A stretch of 64,000 nucleotides of DNA. Origin: ZC4RG30 sp039932715 (GTDB lineage: Bacteria; Pseudomonadota; Gammaproteobacteria; Steroidobacterales; Steroidobacteraceae). Positions 1-6,607 of the stretch are shown here, in pieces. The stretch is from the NCBI GenBank assembly GCA_039932715.1, contig JBDTPN010000016.1, forward strand, positions 7,196 to 71,195. Direction: 5' to 3'. The position numbers and the translations under genes are program-made. Position 1 is the first letter of the stretch, and each line of letters starts with the position of its first letter. The notes below the pieces were generated by a model, which saw nothing but the letters and a program-made list of their open reading frames with translations, did no database searches and was not told the origin of the DNA.

Positions 1-6
1 TTATAT

Positions 7-495
7 ATGCGTCATGGACTTTCCGGTCGCCAGCTGTCGCGCAATGCGCCGCATCGCCGCGCGATGCTGCGCAACATGGCGGCCTCGCTGCTCAAGCACG
101 AGACCATCCGTACCACCGTGCCCAAGGCCAAGGAGCTGCGGCGCGTGGTCGAGCCGCTCATCACCCTGGGCAAGATCGACACATTGGCCAAGCGTCGCAC
201 GGCGTTCTCGCGGTTGCGCGATGCCAAGGTGGTCGAGAAGCTGTTCGACGAACTGGGCCCGCGCTTCAAGGCACGAGCTGGCGGCTACACCCGCATCCTG
301 CACATGGCGCCGCGTCCTGGTGACAATGCGCCCATGGCCCTGATGCAGTTGGTCGATGCACCAGCCGCAGTTGAAGCCAAGGGTGACGACGCCAAGCCCG
401 GCAAGAAGGCAAAAGCGAAGTCTGCGCCCAAGGCGAAGACTGCAAAGGCCAAGACCCAGGCCGCGCCGAAGAAGAAAAAGGCCGCGGCCGCCTGA
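7..495 (+). CDS. rplQ: 50S ribosomal protein L17
   Basis: Large-subunit ribosomal protein L17, 162 aa. The N-terminus reads MRHGLSGRQLSRN and is followed by the typical R-A-M-L-R-N-M stretch and TTVPKAKELRRVVEPLIT, all hallmarks of the family. The conserved core ends near residue 118; after it comes a Lys/Ala-rich tail of about 40 residues (KAKAKSAPKAKTAKAK and similar) that many L17 proteins lack. The gene lies at the extreme left edge. In related bacteria it ends the alpha operon after rpoA, and an intrinsic terminator follows it here, consistent with the operon end. The start is the first ATG, just after a TTATAT run. Confidence 0.97.
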   Translation: MRHGLSGRQLSRNAPHRRAMLRNMAASLLKHETIRTTVPKAKELRRVVEPLITLGKIDTLAKRRTAFSRLRDAKVVEKLFDELGPRFKARAGGYTRILHMAPRPGDNAPMALMQLVDAPAAVEAKGDDAKPGKKAKAKSAPKAKTAKAKTQAAPKKKKAAAA

Positions 496-520
496 GTCCG
501 CACGCCCGGTTGGAACCAGA

Positions 521-550
521 AAAAAGGCCCCGTTCAAACGGGGCTTTTCA
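521..550 (+). terminator. intrinsic terminator after rplQ
   Basis: A GC-rich hairpin (GCCCCG at 527-532 pairing with CGGGGC at 539-544, loop TTCAAA), preceded by an A-run and followed by TTTT. It would end the ribosomal protein transcript. The A-run on the left could also let it act for the convergent dioxygenase gene. Confidence 0.85.
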
Positions 551-639
551 TTTCCACAAGCCATGCGGCGAAGACAGCCGGCGATGTGGCTGCGTGTGCA
601 GTGGCGTCCACGCGCCAAGGCAGCGTCGCGGCAACCAGA

Positions 640-1563
640 TCAGCGCGGTCTTTCACCCGCCAGCGTGGTGCGATACATCTCGCGCCGATAGCCATCGTAA
701 TCATTGAAAGCCTGGTGCACGCACAGGCGGTTTTCCCACAGCGTGACCATGCCCGGCTCCCAGCGCAGGCGACAGGTGAATGCCGGCTGCGTCAGATGGT
801 CGACCAGCGTCTTCAAAAGCGACGCCGACTCGTTTTCGTGCATGCCTTCGATGCCGATCGCATAAGAACTGTCCACATACAGGGCCTTTTCACCAGTGAC
901 CGGATGCGTGCGCACCAGTGGATGCACGTTGCCACGCACCTTGCGCACGACTCCTTCTGGAAGGGCATCAGCCGCACGCGTGGCTGCCAGTTTGCCGATG
1001 GGGCTGTCGCGCTGTTCAGCGTTGACCTGGGCAGATGCCAGCACATCGCGCAGTGAAAAATGCACCTTCAACTCGCGTATGGTTTCGCGCATGCGGTCGC
1101 TGAGCATGGCGTAGGCCAGTGCCGAGTTGGCCCACATTGTGTCGCCACCATAGGGCGGCGTTTCCACCGAGCGCAACATGGTTATCGACGGCGGCTCATC
1201 GAGGAACGGTGAGTCGGTGTGCCACCCCGAGCCAAACACATGCGCCGAACGATCATCGGCTTCCTTGATCAGCGGCTGCACCTCGAGATACCCAGGCATG
1301 CCATCAGTGTATGCGTCTTCAGCGAACGGCCCGAACAGTGCACTGAAGGCGTGCTGCTCGGCATGGCCAACCTTCTGGCCCTTGAAATAAATCATCTTGT
1401 GCCGGAACAGCGCGTGCCTGATCTCCTGGAACTGGGCATCGCCAACGCGGGCGATGTCCACGCCGCGGATCTCGGCGCCCATGGCAGAGGCCAGCGGCAA
1501 CGCTTCGATGTGCTGGTAGTTGCTGGCGTGGTTATCGAACTTGCCATGGGGGTGCAGGAACAT
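640..1563 (-). CDS. TauD/TfdA-family Fe(II)/2-oxoglutarate dioxygenase
   Basis: Non-haem iron, 2-oxoglutarate-dependent dioxygenase of the TauD/TfdA family, 307 aa, probably cytosolic. The iron triad is visible: H115 and D117 in GWHTDSPF, and H283 in CVHQAFNDYDG. Arginines R294 and R298 in the REMYRTTL stretch are in the place where the family binds the 2-oxoglutarate carboxylate. TauD/TfdA members oxidise taurine, alkyl sulfonates, aryloxyalkanoates and other small acids; nothing nearby (no transporter or sulfur genes) identifies the substrate, so no gene symbol is given. The gene is monocistronic and divergent from mscL. A TACGAT hexamer sits exactly 6 nt before the ATG and no Shine-Dalgarno is visible, so the mRNA may be leaderless. 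Confidence 0.88.
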   Translation of the reverse strand: MFLHPHGKFDNHASNYQHIEALPLASAMGAEIRGVDIARVGDAQFQEIRHALFRHKMIYFKGQKVGHAEQHAFSALFGPFAEDAYTDGMPGYLEVQPLIKEADDRSAHVFGSGWHTDSPFLDEPPSITMLRSVETPPYGGDTMWANSALAYAMLSDRMRETIRELKVHFSLRDVLASAQVNAEQRDSPIGKLAATRAADALPEGVVRKVRGNVHPLVRTHPVTGEKALYVDSSYAIGIEGMHENESASLLKTLVDHLTQPAFTCRLRWEPGMVTLWENRLCVHQAFNDYDGYRREMYRTTLAGERPR

Positions 1564-1641
1564 GCATCAATCGTACGCGGCTTGCAGTCGCGGGCGCCAG
1601 TGGCATAGCCTGCGTCACCTCATATCAGAAGGGAGATCGCC

Positions 1642-2031
1642 ATGAGCCTGGCTTCGGAATTCAAACAATTCGCCATGAAGGGAAATGTCGTCGACCTGGC
1701 AGTCGGCGTCATCATCGGCGCGGCCTTCGGCAAGATCATCTCCAGCCTGGTCGAAAACCTCATCATGCCGCCCCTCGGCATGGCATTGAAGGGCGTCAAC
1801 TTTTCCGACCTGGCGGTAAACCTCAACCGGTCGGCGGATGGAATGCCAGTGCTGCTCAAATACGGCGCCTTCCTGCAGACGGTGCTGGACTTTGTCATCA
1901 TCGCCATCTGCCTGTTCATCGCCATCAAGGGCATCAATCGGCTCAAGGCACCGGAAGCACCCGCAGTAGCGCCGCCGCCACCGCGCAGCGAAGTGCTGCT
2001 CGAAGAGATCCGCGACCTGCTCAAAAAATAG
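1642..2031 (+). CDS. mscL: large-conductance mechanosensitive channel MscL
   Basis: Inner-membrane homopentameric channel that opens under membrane tension and releases solutes during hypo-osmotic shock. At 129 aa it is close to the family norm. The N-terminus (SLASEFKQFAMKGNVVDLAVGVIIGAAFGKI) gives the amphipathic helix plus TM1, the pore helix rich in Gly/Ala/Val. TM2 is the VLDFVIIAICLFIAIKGIN segment. The cytoplasmic C-terminal helix EVLLEEIRDLLKK closes the protein. A good Shine-Dalgarno (AGAAGGGAGA) precedes the ATG. It stands alone, with only 7 bp separating it from the convergent pepQ gene. Confidence 0.97.
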   Translation: MSLASEFKQFAMKGNVVDLAVGVIIGAAFGKIISSLVENLIMPPLGMALKGVNFSDLAVNLNRSADGMPVLLKYGAFLQTVLDFVIIAICLFIAIKGINRLKAPEAPAVAPPPPRSEVLLEEIRDLLKK

Positions 2032-2038
2032 CGAGGTT

Positions 2039-3367
2039 TCAGCGCGCGGCGGATGCGAAAGCCGCGCGCGTGAGGTTGTCGTGACCGGTGGCGGTGACCA
2101 GCACGTCATCCTCAATGCGGATGCCGCCACAGGGCCGCAGCGCATCAATCAATGACCAGTCAACATGCGGCGCATGCGCGCCCGCGCGCAGCTGCTGCAG
2201 CAGACTGTCGATGAAATAAATGCCGGGCTCCACCGTCACCATCATTGCGGTTTCCAGCAGGCGCGTCAGGCGCAGCGACGCGTGACCGGTGGGTCGCGCG
2301 ATGGGCGGCGACTGCGCGCCTGCACGAAAACCCCCCACGTCATGTACCTGCAACCCCAGCAGATGTCCCAGGCCATGCGGCAGAAATATCGATGAAATCC
2401 CCATCGCCACGGCATCCTCGCCTGATATGCGCAGCACACCCGCATCGCGCAGCAGCCGCGAGACCAGCAAGTGGGCAGCCAGATGCAATTCGCGCCAGTC
2501 AACGCCGGGCGCGACGCGCGCGCACAACTCCTGCTGCAGCGCATGCATCCCTTCAATCAGCGACGCGAACAGCCCGGGAGTCGCGGCGTGCGTGCGGGTG
2601 ATGTCGCTGGCATAGCCGCGACAACTGGCGCCCGCATCAATCAGCAGTGAATGGTGCTGCGCGGGCGCATCCGCAGATTGCAGCTGGTAGTGCAGCGTGG
2701 CCGCGTTTTCATTGAGCCCAACGATGTTGCCGTAAGGCAGGCCGGACTCCGATTGCCTGCTGGCACCCAGGAATGCCAGGTGGATGGCCAGTTCGCTGGC
2801 GCCGTCGCGAAACGCTTTTTCAGCAGCCAGGTGCCCGGCCACGCCCAACCGCGTGGCTTCCCTCATGCAACTCACCTCGTACGCCGACTTCCTGCACCGT
2901 AGTTGCTCGAGGTGGAGCAACACCTGGGATGGGTTATGACTCCAGCTGGCATGCGGCGGCGCGGGTTCGCCTATCCAGCAAACCCGTTCGGCGGCGCCGG
3001 GGAGGGCATCCAGCGCTGAGCTGGCATCGGGCAGGGCCCTGATCTCTAACTCACTGGTCCAGGGTTCCACGGGAACCACAGGTGGCGCATGCCAATAGTC
3101 CACTGGAGATACAAAATATAAGATTGGACGCTTATTGTTTCTCAGAAGGATCAAACTTCCCGGGGCGTGCAATACCGGCGCCAGCCAGGAAAACCATGGA
3201 TTGACCTTGTAGGGATAGGGCTGATCGTCCAGAAAGGCAAAGCGCTCGAGTCCGGCGTGAATCACCACGGACTCAGCGCCAGTCGCCTGCGCGGCGTCGT
3301 TTACGCCACCCAGCACCCGCTGCAGGTGCGACTTGAATTGGCTGTCGAGCGGAAGTGAAAGCGTCAT
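2039..3367 (-). CDS. pepQ: Xaa-Pro dipeptidase (M24B)
   Basis: Cytosolic metallopeptidase that splits Xaa-Pro dipeptides, 442 aa from the chosen ATG (E. coli PepQ is 443). The pita-bread fold ligands are present: the two aspartates in LIDAGASCRGYASDITR, the histidine in LPHGLGHLLGLQVHDVG, and the glutamates in TVEPGIYF and GIRIEDDV. The N-terminal half is the creatinase-like domain. The open frame continues 24 codons upstream, but the family N-terminus aligns with MTLSLPLDSQF, so the internal ATG is preferred. Monocistronic; convergent with mscL and divergent from the lipoprotein gene at 3598. Confidence 0.93.
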   Translation of the reverse strand: MTLSLPLDSQFKSHLQRVLGGVNDAAQATGAESVVIHAGLERFAFLDDQPYPYKVNPWFSWLAPVLHAPGSLILLRNNKRPILYFVSPVDYWHAPPVVPVEPWTSELEIRALPDASSALDALPGAAERVCWIGEPAPPHASWSHNPSQVLLHLEQLRCRKSAYEVSCMREATRLGVAGHLAAEKAFRDGASELAIHLAFLGASRQSESGLPYGNIVGLNENAATLHYQLQSADAPAQHHSLLIDAGASCRGYASDITRTHAATPGLFASLIEGMHALQQELCARVAPGVDWRELHLAAHLLVSRLLRDAGVLRISGEDAVAMGISSIFLPHGLGHLLGLQVHDVGGFRAGAQSPPIARPTGHASLRLTRLLETAMMVTVEPGIYFIDSLLQQLRAGAHAPHVDWSLIDALRPCGGIRIEDDVLVTATGHDNLTRAAFASAAR

Positions 3368-3473
3368 TTGCGTATCAATATGCCTGTGCACTGGATTGTG
3401 CCAGTCAGCGAAGGCTGGTGCGAACATCACTGTCGGCAAACAGCGACGTCAAGCAAGTGGTCGACAGATTGTC

Positions 3474-3501
3474 TTGAACGCAGTCACAAGTCCGTTAGAA
3501 T
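3474..3501 (+). promoter_or_regulatory. sigma70-type promoter for lipoprotein leader
   Basis: TTGAAC (3474-3479), a 16-bp spacer, then TAGAAT (3496-3501). Predicted transcription start is about 3508, some 90 nt before the lipoprotein ATG. Confidence 0.6.
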
Positions 3502-3525
3502 CCTGCCAGAGACGCGGTGAACAGG

Positions 3526-3546
3526 GGGCACTTCGGTGCCCTTTTT
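3526..3546 (+). terminator. terminator-like hairpin inside the leader
   Basis: GGGCAC (3526-3531), a TTCG tetraloop, GTGCCC (3536-3541), then TTTTT. It lies between the promoter and the lipoprotein gene, with no plus-strand gene upstream for it to terminate. It may be an attenuator or may release a short RNA of about 40 nt. Confidence 0.7.
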
Positions 3547-3547
3547 C

Positions 3548-3601
3548 ATGGTGTCTTGGGTCTCTTACGTCTTTCCACTCTCTTGGGGTATCTCTCGATG
3601 A
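3548..3601 (+). CDS. putative 17-aa leader peptide overlapping the lipoprotein start
   Basis: A short reading frame encoding MVSWVSYVFPLSWGISR. It begins one base after the leader hairpin's T-run, and its TGA overlaps the ATG of the Ala-rich lipoprotein as ATGA, the arrangement used for translational coupling. It is hydrophobic and contains two Trp and four Ser. No convincing Shine-Dalgarno is visible, because the T-run and hairpin directly precede it, so translation is uncertain. A chance ORF cannot be excluded; position and overlap are the only evidence. Confidence 0.35.
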   Translation: MVSWVSYVFPLSWGISR

Positions 3602-3873
3602 ACATGAAACTTGCTATCAGTGCCGTCGCCATTGCGCTGGCCCTGGCTGCTTGCGCGAAGAAGGAAGCCGCGCCGGCCGTTGAGGCTGCTGCTACTGCCA
3701 CCTCGGAAGCTGCCGCTGCGACCAATGCTGCTGCCGCTGCCACCACCGAAGCCGCTGGTGCTGCGACCGATGCCGCTGCAACTGCGACTGACGCCGCTGC
3801 AACTGCGACCAATGCCGCTGCTACTGCAACGGATGCCGCCGCTGCTGCCGCTGCTCCGGCCGCTGCCAAGTAA
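3598..3873 (+). CDS. small Ala-rich lipoprotein
   Basis: Predicted 91-aa lipoprotein of unknown function. MNMKLAISAVAIALALAAC is a lipoprotein signal peptide with the lipobox LAAC, so Cys19 should be lipidated. The mature part begins AKKEAAPAVEA and is otherwise almost entirely Ala with Thr, Asp, Asn and Glu. It includes four near-identical 7-residue units encoded by 21-nt tandem repeats. The heptad-like periodicity suggests an extended helix or coiled coil, comparable in style (not in sequence) to the Ala-rich Lpp-type lipoproteins that trimerise in the periplasm. It has its own promoter, an unusual leader and a strong terminator, so it is probably an abundant monocistronic envelope protein. 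Confidence 0.75.
   Translation: MNMKLAISAVAIALALAACAKKEAAPAVEAAATATSEAAAATNAAAAATTEAAGAATDAAATATDAAATATNAAATATDAAAAAAAPAAAK
3760..3843. repeat. four 21-nt tandem repeats inside the lipoprotein
   Basis: Four in-frame 21-bp units starting at 3760, 3781, 3802 and 3823, each encoding an (A/T)AT(D/N)AAA-like heptad. Copies differ by a few substitutions. Gain or loss of a unit would lengthen or shorten the helix without shifting frame. Confidence 0.8.
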
Positions 3874-3918
3874 AGGGATTTTATTGGCAATCGCCTGGCG
3901 TCGCGCCGGGTGAGACGA

Positions 3919-3955
3919 AGCCCGGCAAGGCGCACAGCCTTTCCGGGCTTTTTTT
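3919..3955 (+). terminator. intrinsic terminator after the lipoprotein gene
   Basis: AGCCCGG (3919-3925) pairs with CCGGGCT (3943-3949); an inner AAGG/CCTT stem extends it, and six Ts follow. Strong Rho-independent signal just before the GNAT gene. Confidence 0.9.
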
Positions 3956-3976
3956 GTTCAGGGAATTGAACCTACG

Positions 3977-4489
3977 ATGGCTGTGAGCCTGCGAGATGCG
4001 CGTGAACACCGTAGCGACCGGGTGTGGATCGAGCGCGTGTATCGCGACTACCTTGATGATCTGGGATTGCTCAATACCGGCGTATTCCCTGCGCTTGGCG
4101 AGATCGGGCACCGCGAGCCCGATCTATTGCAACACTGGTACGGCGATCCCGGTGCACACCTGCTGACCATTCTCGAATCCATGAACCCTGCCGGCTTTGC
4201 ACTGGTCACGCGACAGACCCATGCCGCGCGCAGCTCGGATTACCGCATGGCGGATTTCTTTATCGCGCGCGAATCGCGTCGCCGTGGCGTGGGCCAGGCA
4301 GCAGTGCGATTGATCCTCGACCGGTTCGCCGGCCGCTGGGAAGTCGTCGAGTATTCACGCAACCCCGCGGCTGTGGGGTTCTGGCGCAACGTGATTACCG
4401 GTTACACCAGGGGCAATTACCAGGAGCGCGTGGCCAACGGGGAAGTACGGCAGACGTTTCAATCGGGGCGCGTGGTTCCCGCTGCCTGA
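3977..4489 (+). CDS. GNAT-family N-acetyltransferase
   Basis: 170-aa acetyltransferase of the GNAT fold. The acetyl-CoA pyrophosphate-binding motif A is visible as RRRGVGQAAVRLILDRF, following the beta-strand MADFFIARE. The C-terminal WEVVEYSRNPAAVGFWRNVI matches the motif B region. The substrate cannot be told from sequence; proteins of this type acetylate amines of small molecules, peptides or proteins. It follows the lipoprotein terminator, so it needs its own promoter, and ends 13 bp from the convergent TIR gene. Confidence 0.8.
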   Translation: MAVSLRDAREHRSDRVWIERVYRDYLDDLGLLNTGVFPALGEIGHREPDLLQHWYGDPGAHLLTILESMNPAGFALVTRQTHAARSSDYRMADFFIARESRRRGVGQAAVRLILDRFAGRWEVVEYSRNPAAVGFWRNVITGYTRGNYQERVANGEVRQTFQSGRVVPAA

Positions 4490-4502
4490 TAAGCCGAGTG
4501 CG

Positions 4503-6560
4503 TTAGTTGCACTCGAAATCGGTCTCGCCGACGGGATGGCAAATATCACCCCAGCCTGTCTTGCGCCAGAAATTCTCCAGTCCCATTTCCCGCATCAGAT
4601 CCTTGAACCCAGGAAGGCGGCGCACCTCTCTCATGCCCGGGCGCCATGCGGTGAACAGGACGAATTCAGGCGTCCAGTCAACATTTAGGCGCGCGCTTTT
4701 GCGCAGCGCTGCCAGCGCCGCTTCAGGATCTCCGAAATAGGCCATCCAGGATGCTAAAAAGGGCAATGTCAACGCAGTGGCCTTATCCTGTGCCGCAAGT
4801 TCACGAAGTCGCGCCCGCGCTTTTTCTGGCCGATCGAGCAAGGACTGCATTTCAGCGTTCACGTCCTCGCCGCCGGTCGCATGGACAAGTTCCGCCACTC
4901 GTGCGTCGAGCAATTTGCGGTTGCCAGTTGCCATCGCGGTAAGCATTGCGCCATTAAGCAGATAGAAATCCGCGCCACCTATTTTTTTCCCGCGATCGAA
5001 TTCCGCGAGAGCAGCCTGCAGGTCGCCCGAGTTGGCATAGGCTTCTCCAAGCGACACGGCAATCCCCACATTGAGTGGATCCCTGGATTTTCTCTGCTCG
5101 AGCAACCGGATTATCTCCTTGAACCGACCGTGAAGGACGTTAAAGTCCGCTCCCTCCACAGTCATGCCTACGGCTGCAGCACTGGCTTGCGCTACCTTGA
5201 ATTGGGCTTCAGCCGATATCAGGTCACGCTCGCGCAAGCTGCGCGTGGCTTGTAGGGAGCGCAGAAAATAGGCGTCTGGTGTCAGCTGCTGGACTCTTTG
5301 CAGCGCGGCATTCGAGCGCTCGATCATTCGGGCGTGGGGTTCTTCCGGCAAGACAATCCCCGTTGCGTTGCTGCCATACGCCGTAGAAAGCGCAGCCCAA
5401 CCCTGAGCAAATTCGGGATCCAGTTTCACTGCCCGCTCCAACGACTGCAGTCCTCGACGGGTGTCCTCAGCAGTGAATCGCCTGATCTGCGACTGCCCTG
5501 TCAGAAAGGCCTCATAAGCCTCCACATTGCGGGTCATCCCCGGCAGATGCGACAGCTCACCCACACCCAGCGCCACCTGCAAGGAGTCGGCCACTGACTT
5601 TGCGATGTCTTCTTGAACTGCAAAGATGTCCGCGAATGGCCGGTCGTAGGTCTTGGACCAGAGTTGAAAACCCGTGCTGGCATTGATCAGCTGGGCCGTA
5701 ATACGCAGCTGGTTTCCATCTTTGCGTACGCTGCCCTCCAGCAGGTGGGCCACCTTCAATGCGCGGCCTATCTCCTGTATGTTTTCCTTGCGTCCCTTGA
5801 AATAAAACGACGAAGTCCGCGCAGTCACCTTTAGGTCCTGGATCCGCGCCAGCGAATTCAGGATTTCCTCGGTCAGGCCATCGGCGAAATATTCCTGATC
5901 CTTGCTCTGACTCATGTCGCTGAAGGGCAGTACTGCAATGGATGCGTCGGCCGAGGTGGCGAGTTTGGCAACGGCGATCGTCGCCTCGCGTTGATGGAAA
6001 TACCAAAATAGGCCCGCTGCCAGAAGAACTGCAGCGAACACGACAGTCCAGACGACCGCAACATGAGGGAGCGAGCGCGAAGCCCCGGTGGCAATTGAAA
6101 CAGGCACAGCTGGGGCTACGGCAAACTGAAGCGGTACGGACTTGCCCACTGAGCGCCGCAATCCATCGATGAAGGTCCGCCACGGCACAGCGGCGGCATC
6201 TCCGTTCCAGCCCGACAGATCCGCCGTGTGGGTCAGTTCGAACATAATCGGCCGGTCACACGGTTCGATCATCACTGGCACCAGCGTGCCGAGCCGATCA
6301 GCCTGGGTGGCCTCAGCGCGGACCCACCTGGAATCTACGGCTCTTTCCGACCAGAGAACGACGACGGCTTTAGCTTCCTTCAGCGCCTGTTCGGTGACCT
6401 TGTCAAAGGAGTCGCCGGCATCAAGCGCCTGATCCCACCAGACATTGAAACCCTCGCGATTCAGGCCTTCAGCAAACCGACGAGCGGTGGCCTGATCTTC
6501 GCGGCTGTAAGAGAGAAAGACGTCCGGCAATTGCGTAACCGCTCCAAGTCGAGTCCTCAC
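4503..6560 (-). CDS. TIR-TM-TolB-like-TPR protein (paralogue 1)
   Basis: 685-aa multidomain protein. Residues 12-115 form a TIR domain (DVFLSYSREDQATARRFAEGL, then VVVLWSERAVDSRWVRAEA); E83 lies where NAD-cleaving TIR domains carry the catalytic glutamate. Residues 166-188 are one membrane span. Residues 205-330 resemble the TolB amino-terminal-like domain (IAVLPFSDMS, YFADGLTEEILNSLARI, LEGSVRKDGNQLRITAQLI). The rest is helical TPR-like sequence, ending in a C-terminus (WRKTGWGDICHP, DFEC) conserved in the second copy at 42276. The start is GTG without a clear Shine-Dalgarno. The gene lies 47 bp downstream of uvrA on the same strand and could be read from it. TIR plus repeat-domain proteins are often immune NADases or signal producers; for this architecture that role is inference. 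Confidence 0.88.
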   Translation of the reverse strand: MRTRLGAVTQLPDVFLSYSREDQATARRFAEGLNREGFNVWWDQALDAGDSFDKVTEQALKEAKAVVVLWSERAVDSRWVRAEATQADRLGTLVPVMIEPCDRPIMFELTHTADLSGWNGDAAAVPWRTFIDGLRRSVGKSVPLQFAVAPAVPVSIATGASRSLPHVAVVWTVVFAAVLLAAGLFWYFHQREATIAVAKLATSADASIAVLPFSDMSQSKDQEYFADGLTEEILNSLARIQDLKVTARTSSFYFKGRKENIQEIGRALKVAHLLEGSVRKDGNQLRITAQLINASTGFQLWSKTYDRPFADIFAVQEDIAKSVADSLQVALGVGELSHLPGMTRNVEAYEAFLTGQSQIRRFTAEDTRRGLQSLERAVKLDPEFAQGWAALSTAYGSNATGIVLPEEPHARMIERSNAALQRVQQLTPDAYFLRSLQATRSLRERDLISAEAQFKVAQASAAAVGMTVEGADFNVLHGRFKEIIRLLEQRKSRDPLNVGIAVSLGEAYANSGDLQAALAEFDRGKKIGGADFYLLNGAMLTAMATGNRKLLDARVAELVHATGGEDVNAEMQSLLDRPEKARARLRELAAQDKATALTLPFLASWMAYFGDPEAALAALRKSARLNVDWTPEFVLFTAWRPGMREVRRLPGFKDLMREMGLENFWRKTGWGDICHPVGETDFECN

Positions 6561-6607
6561 GCCAACGCGGAATCATGCCACACAATCGGGGATTCGATTT
6601 CGGCGCG

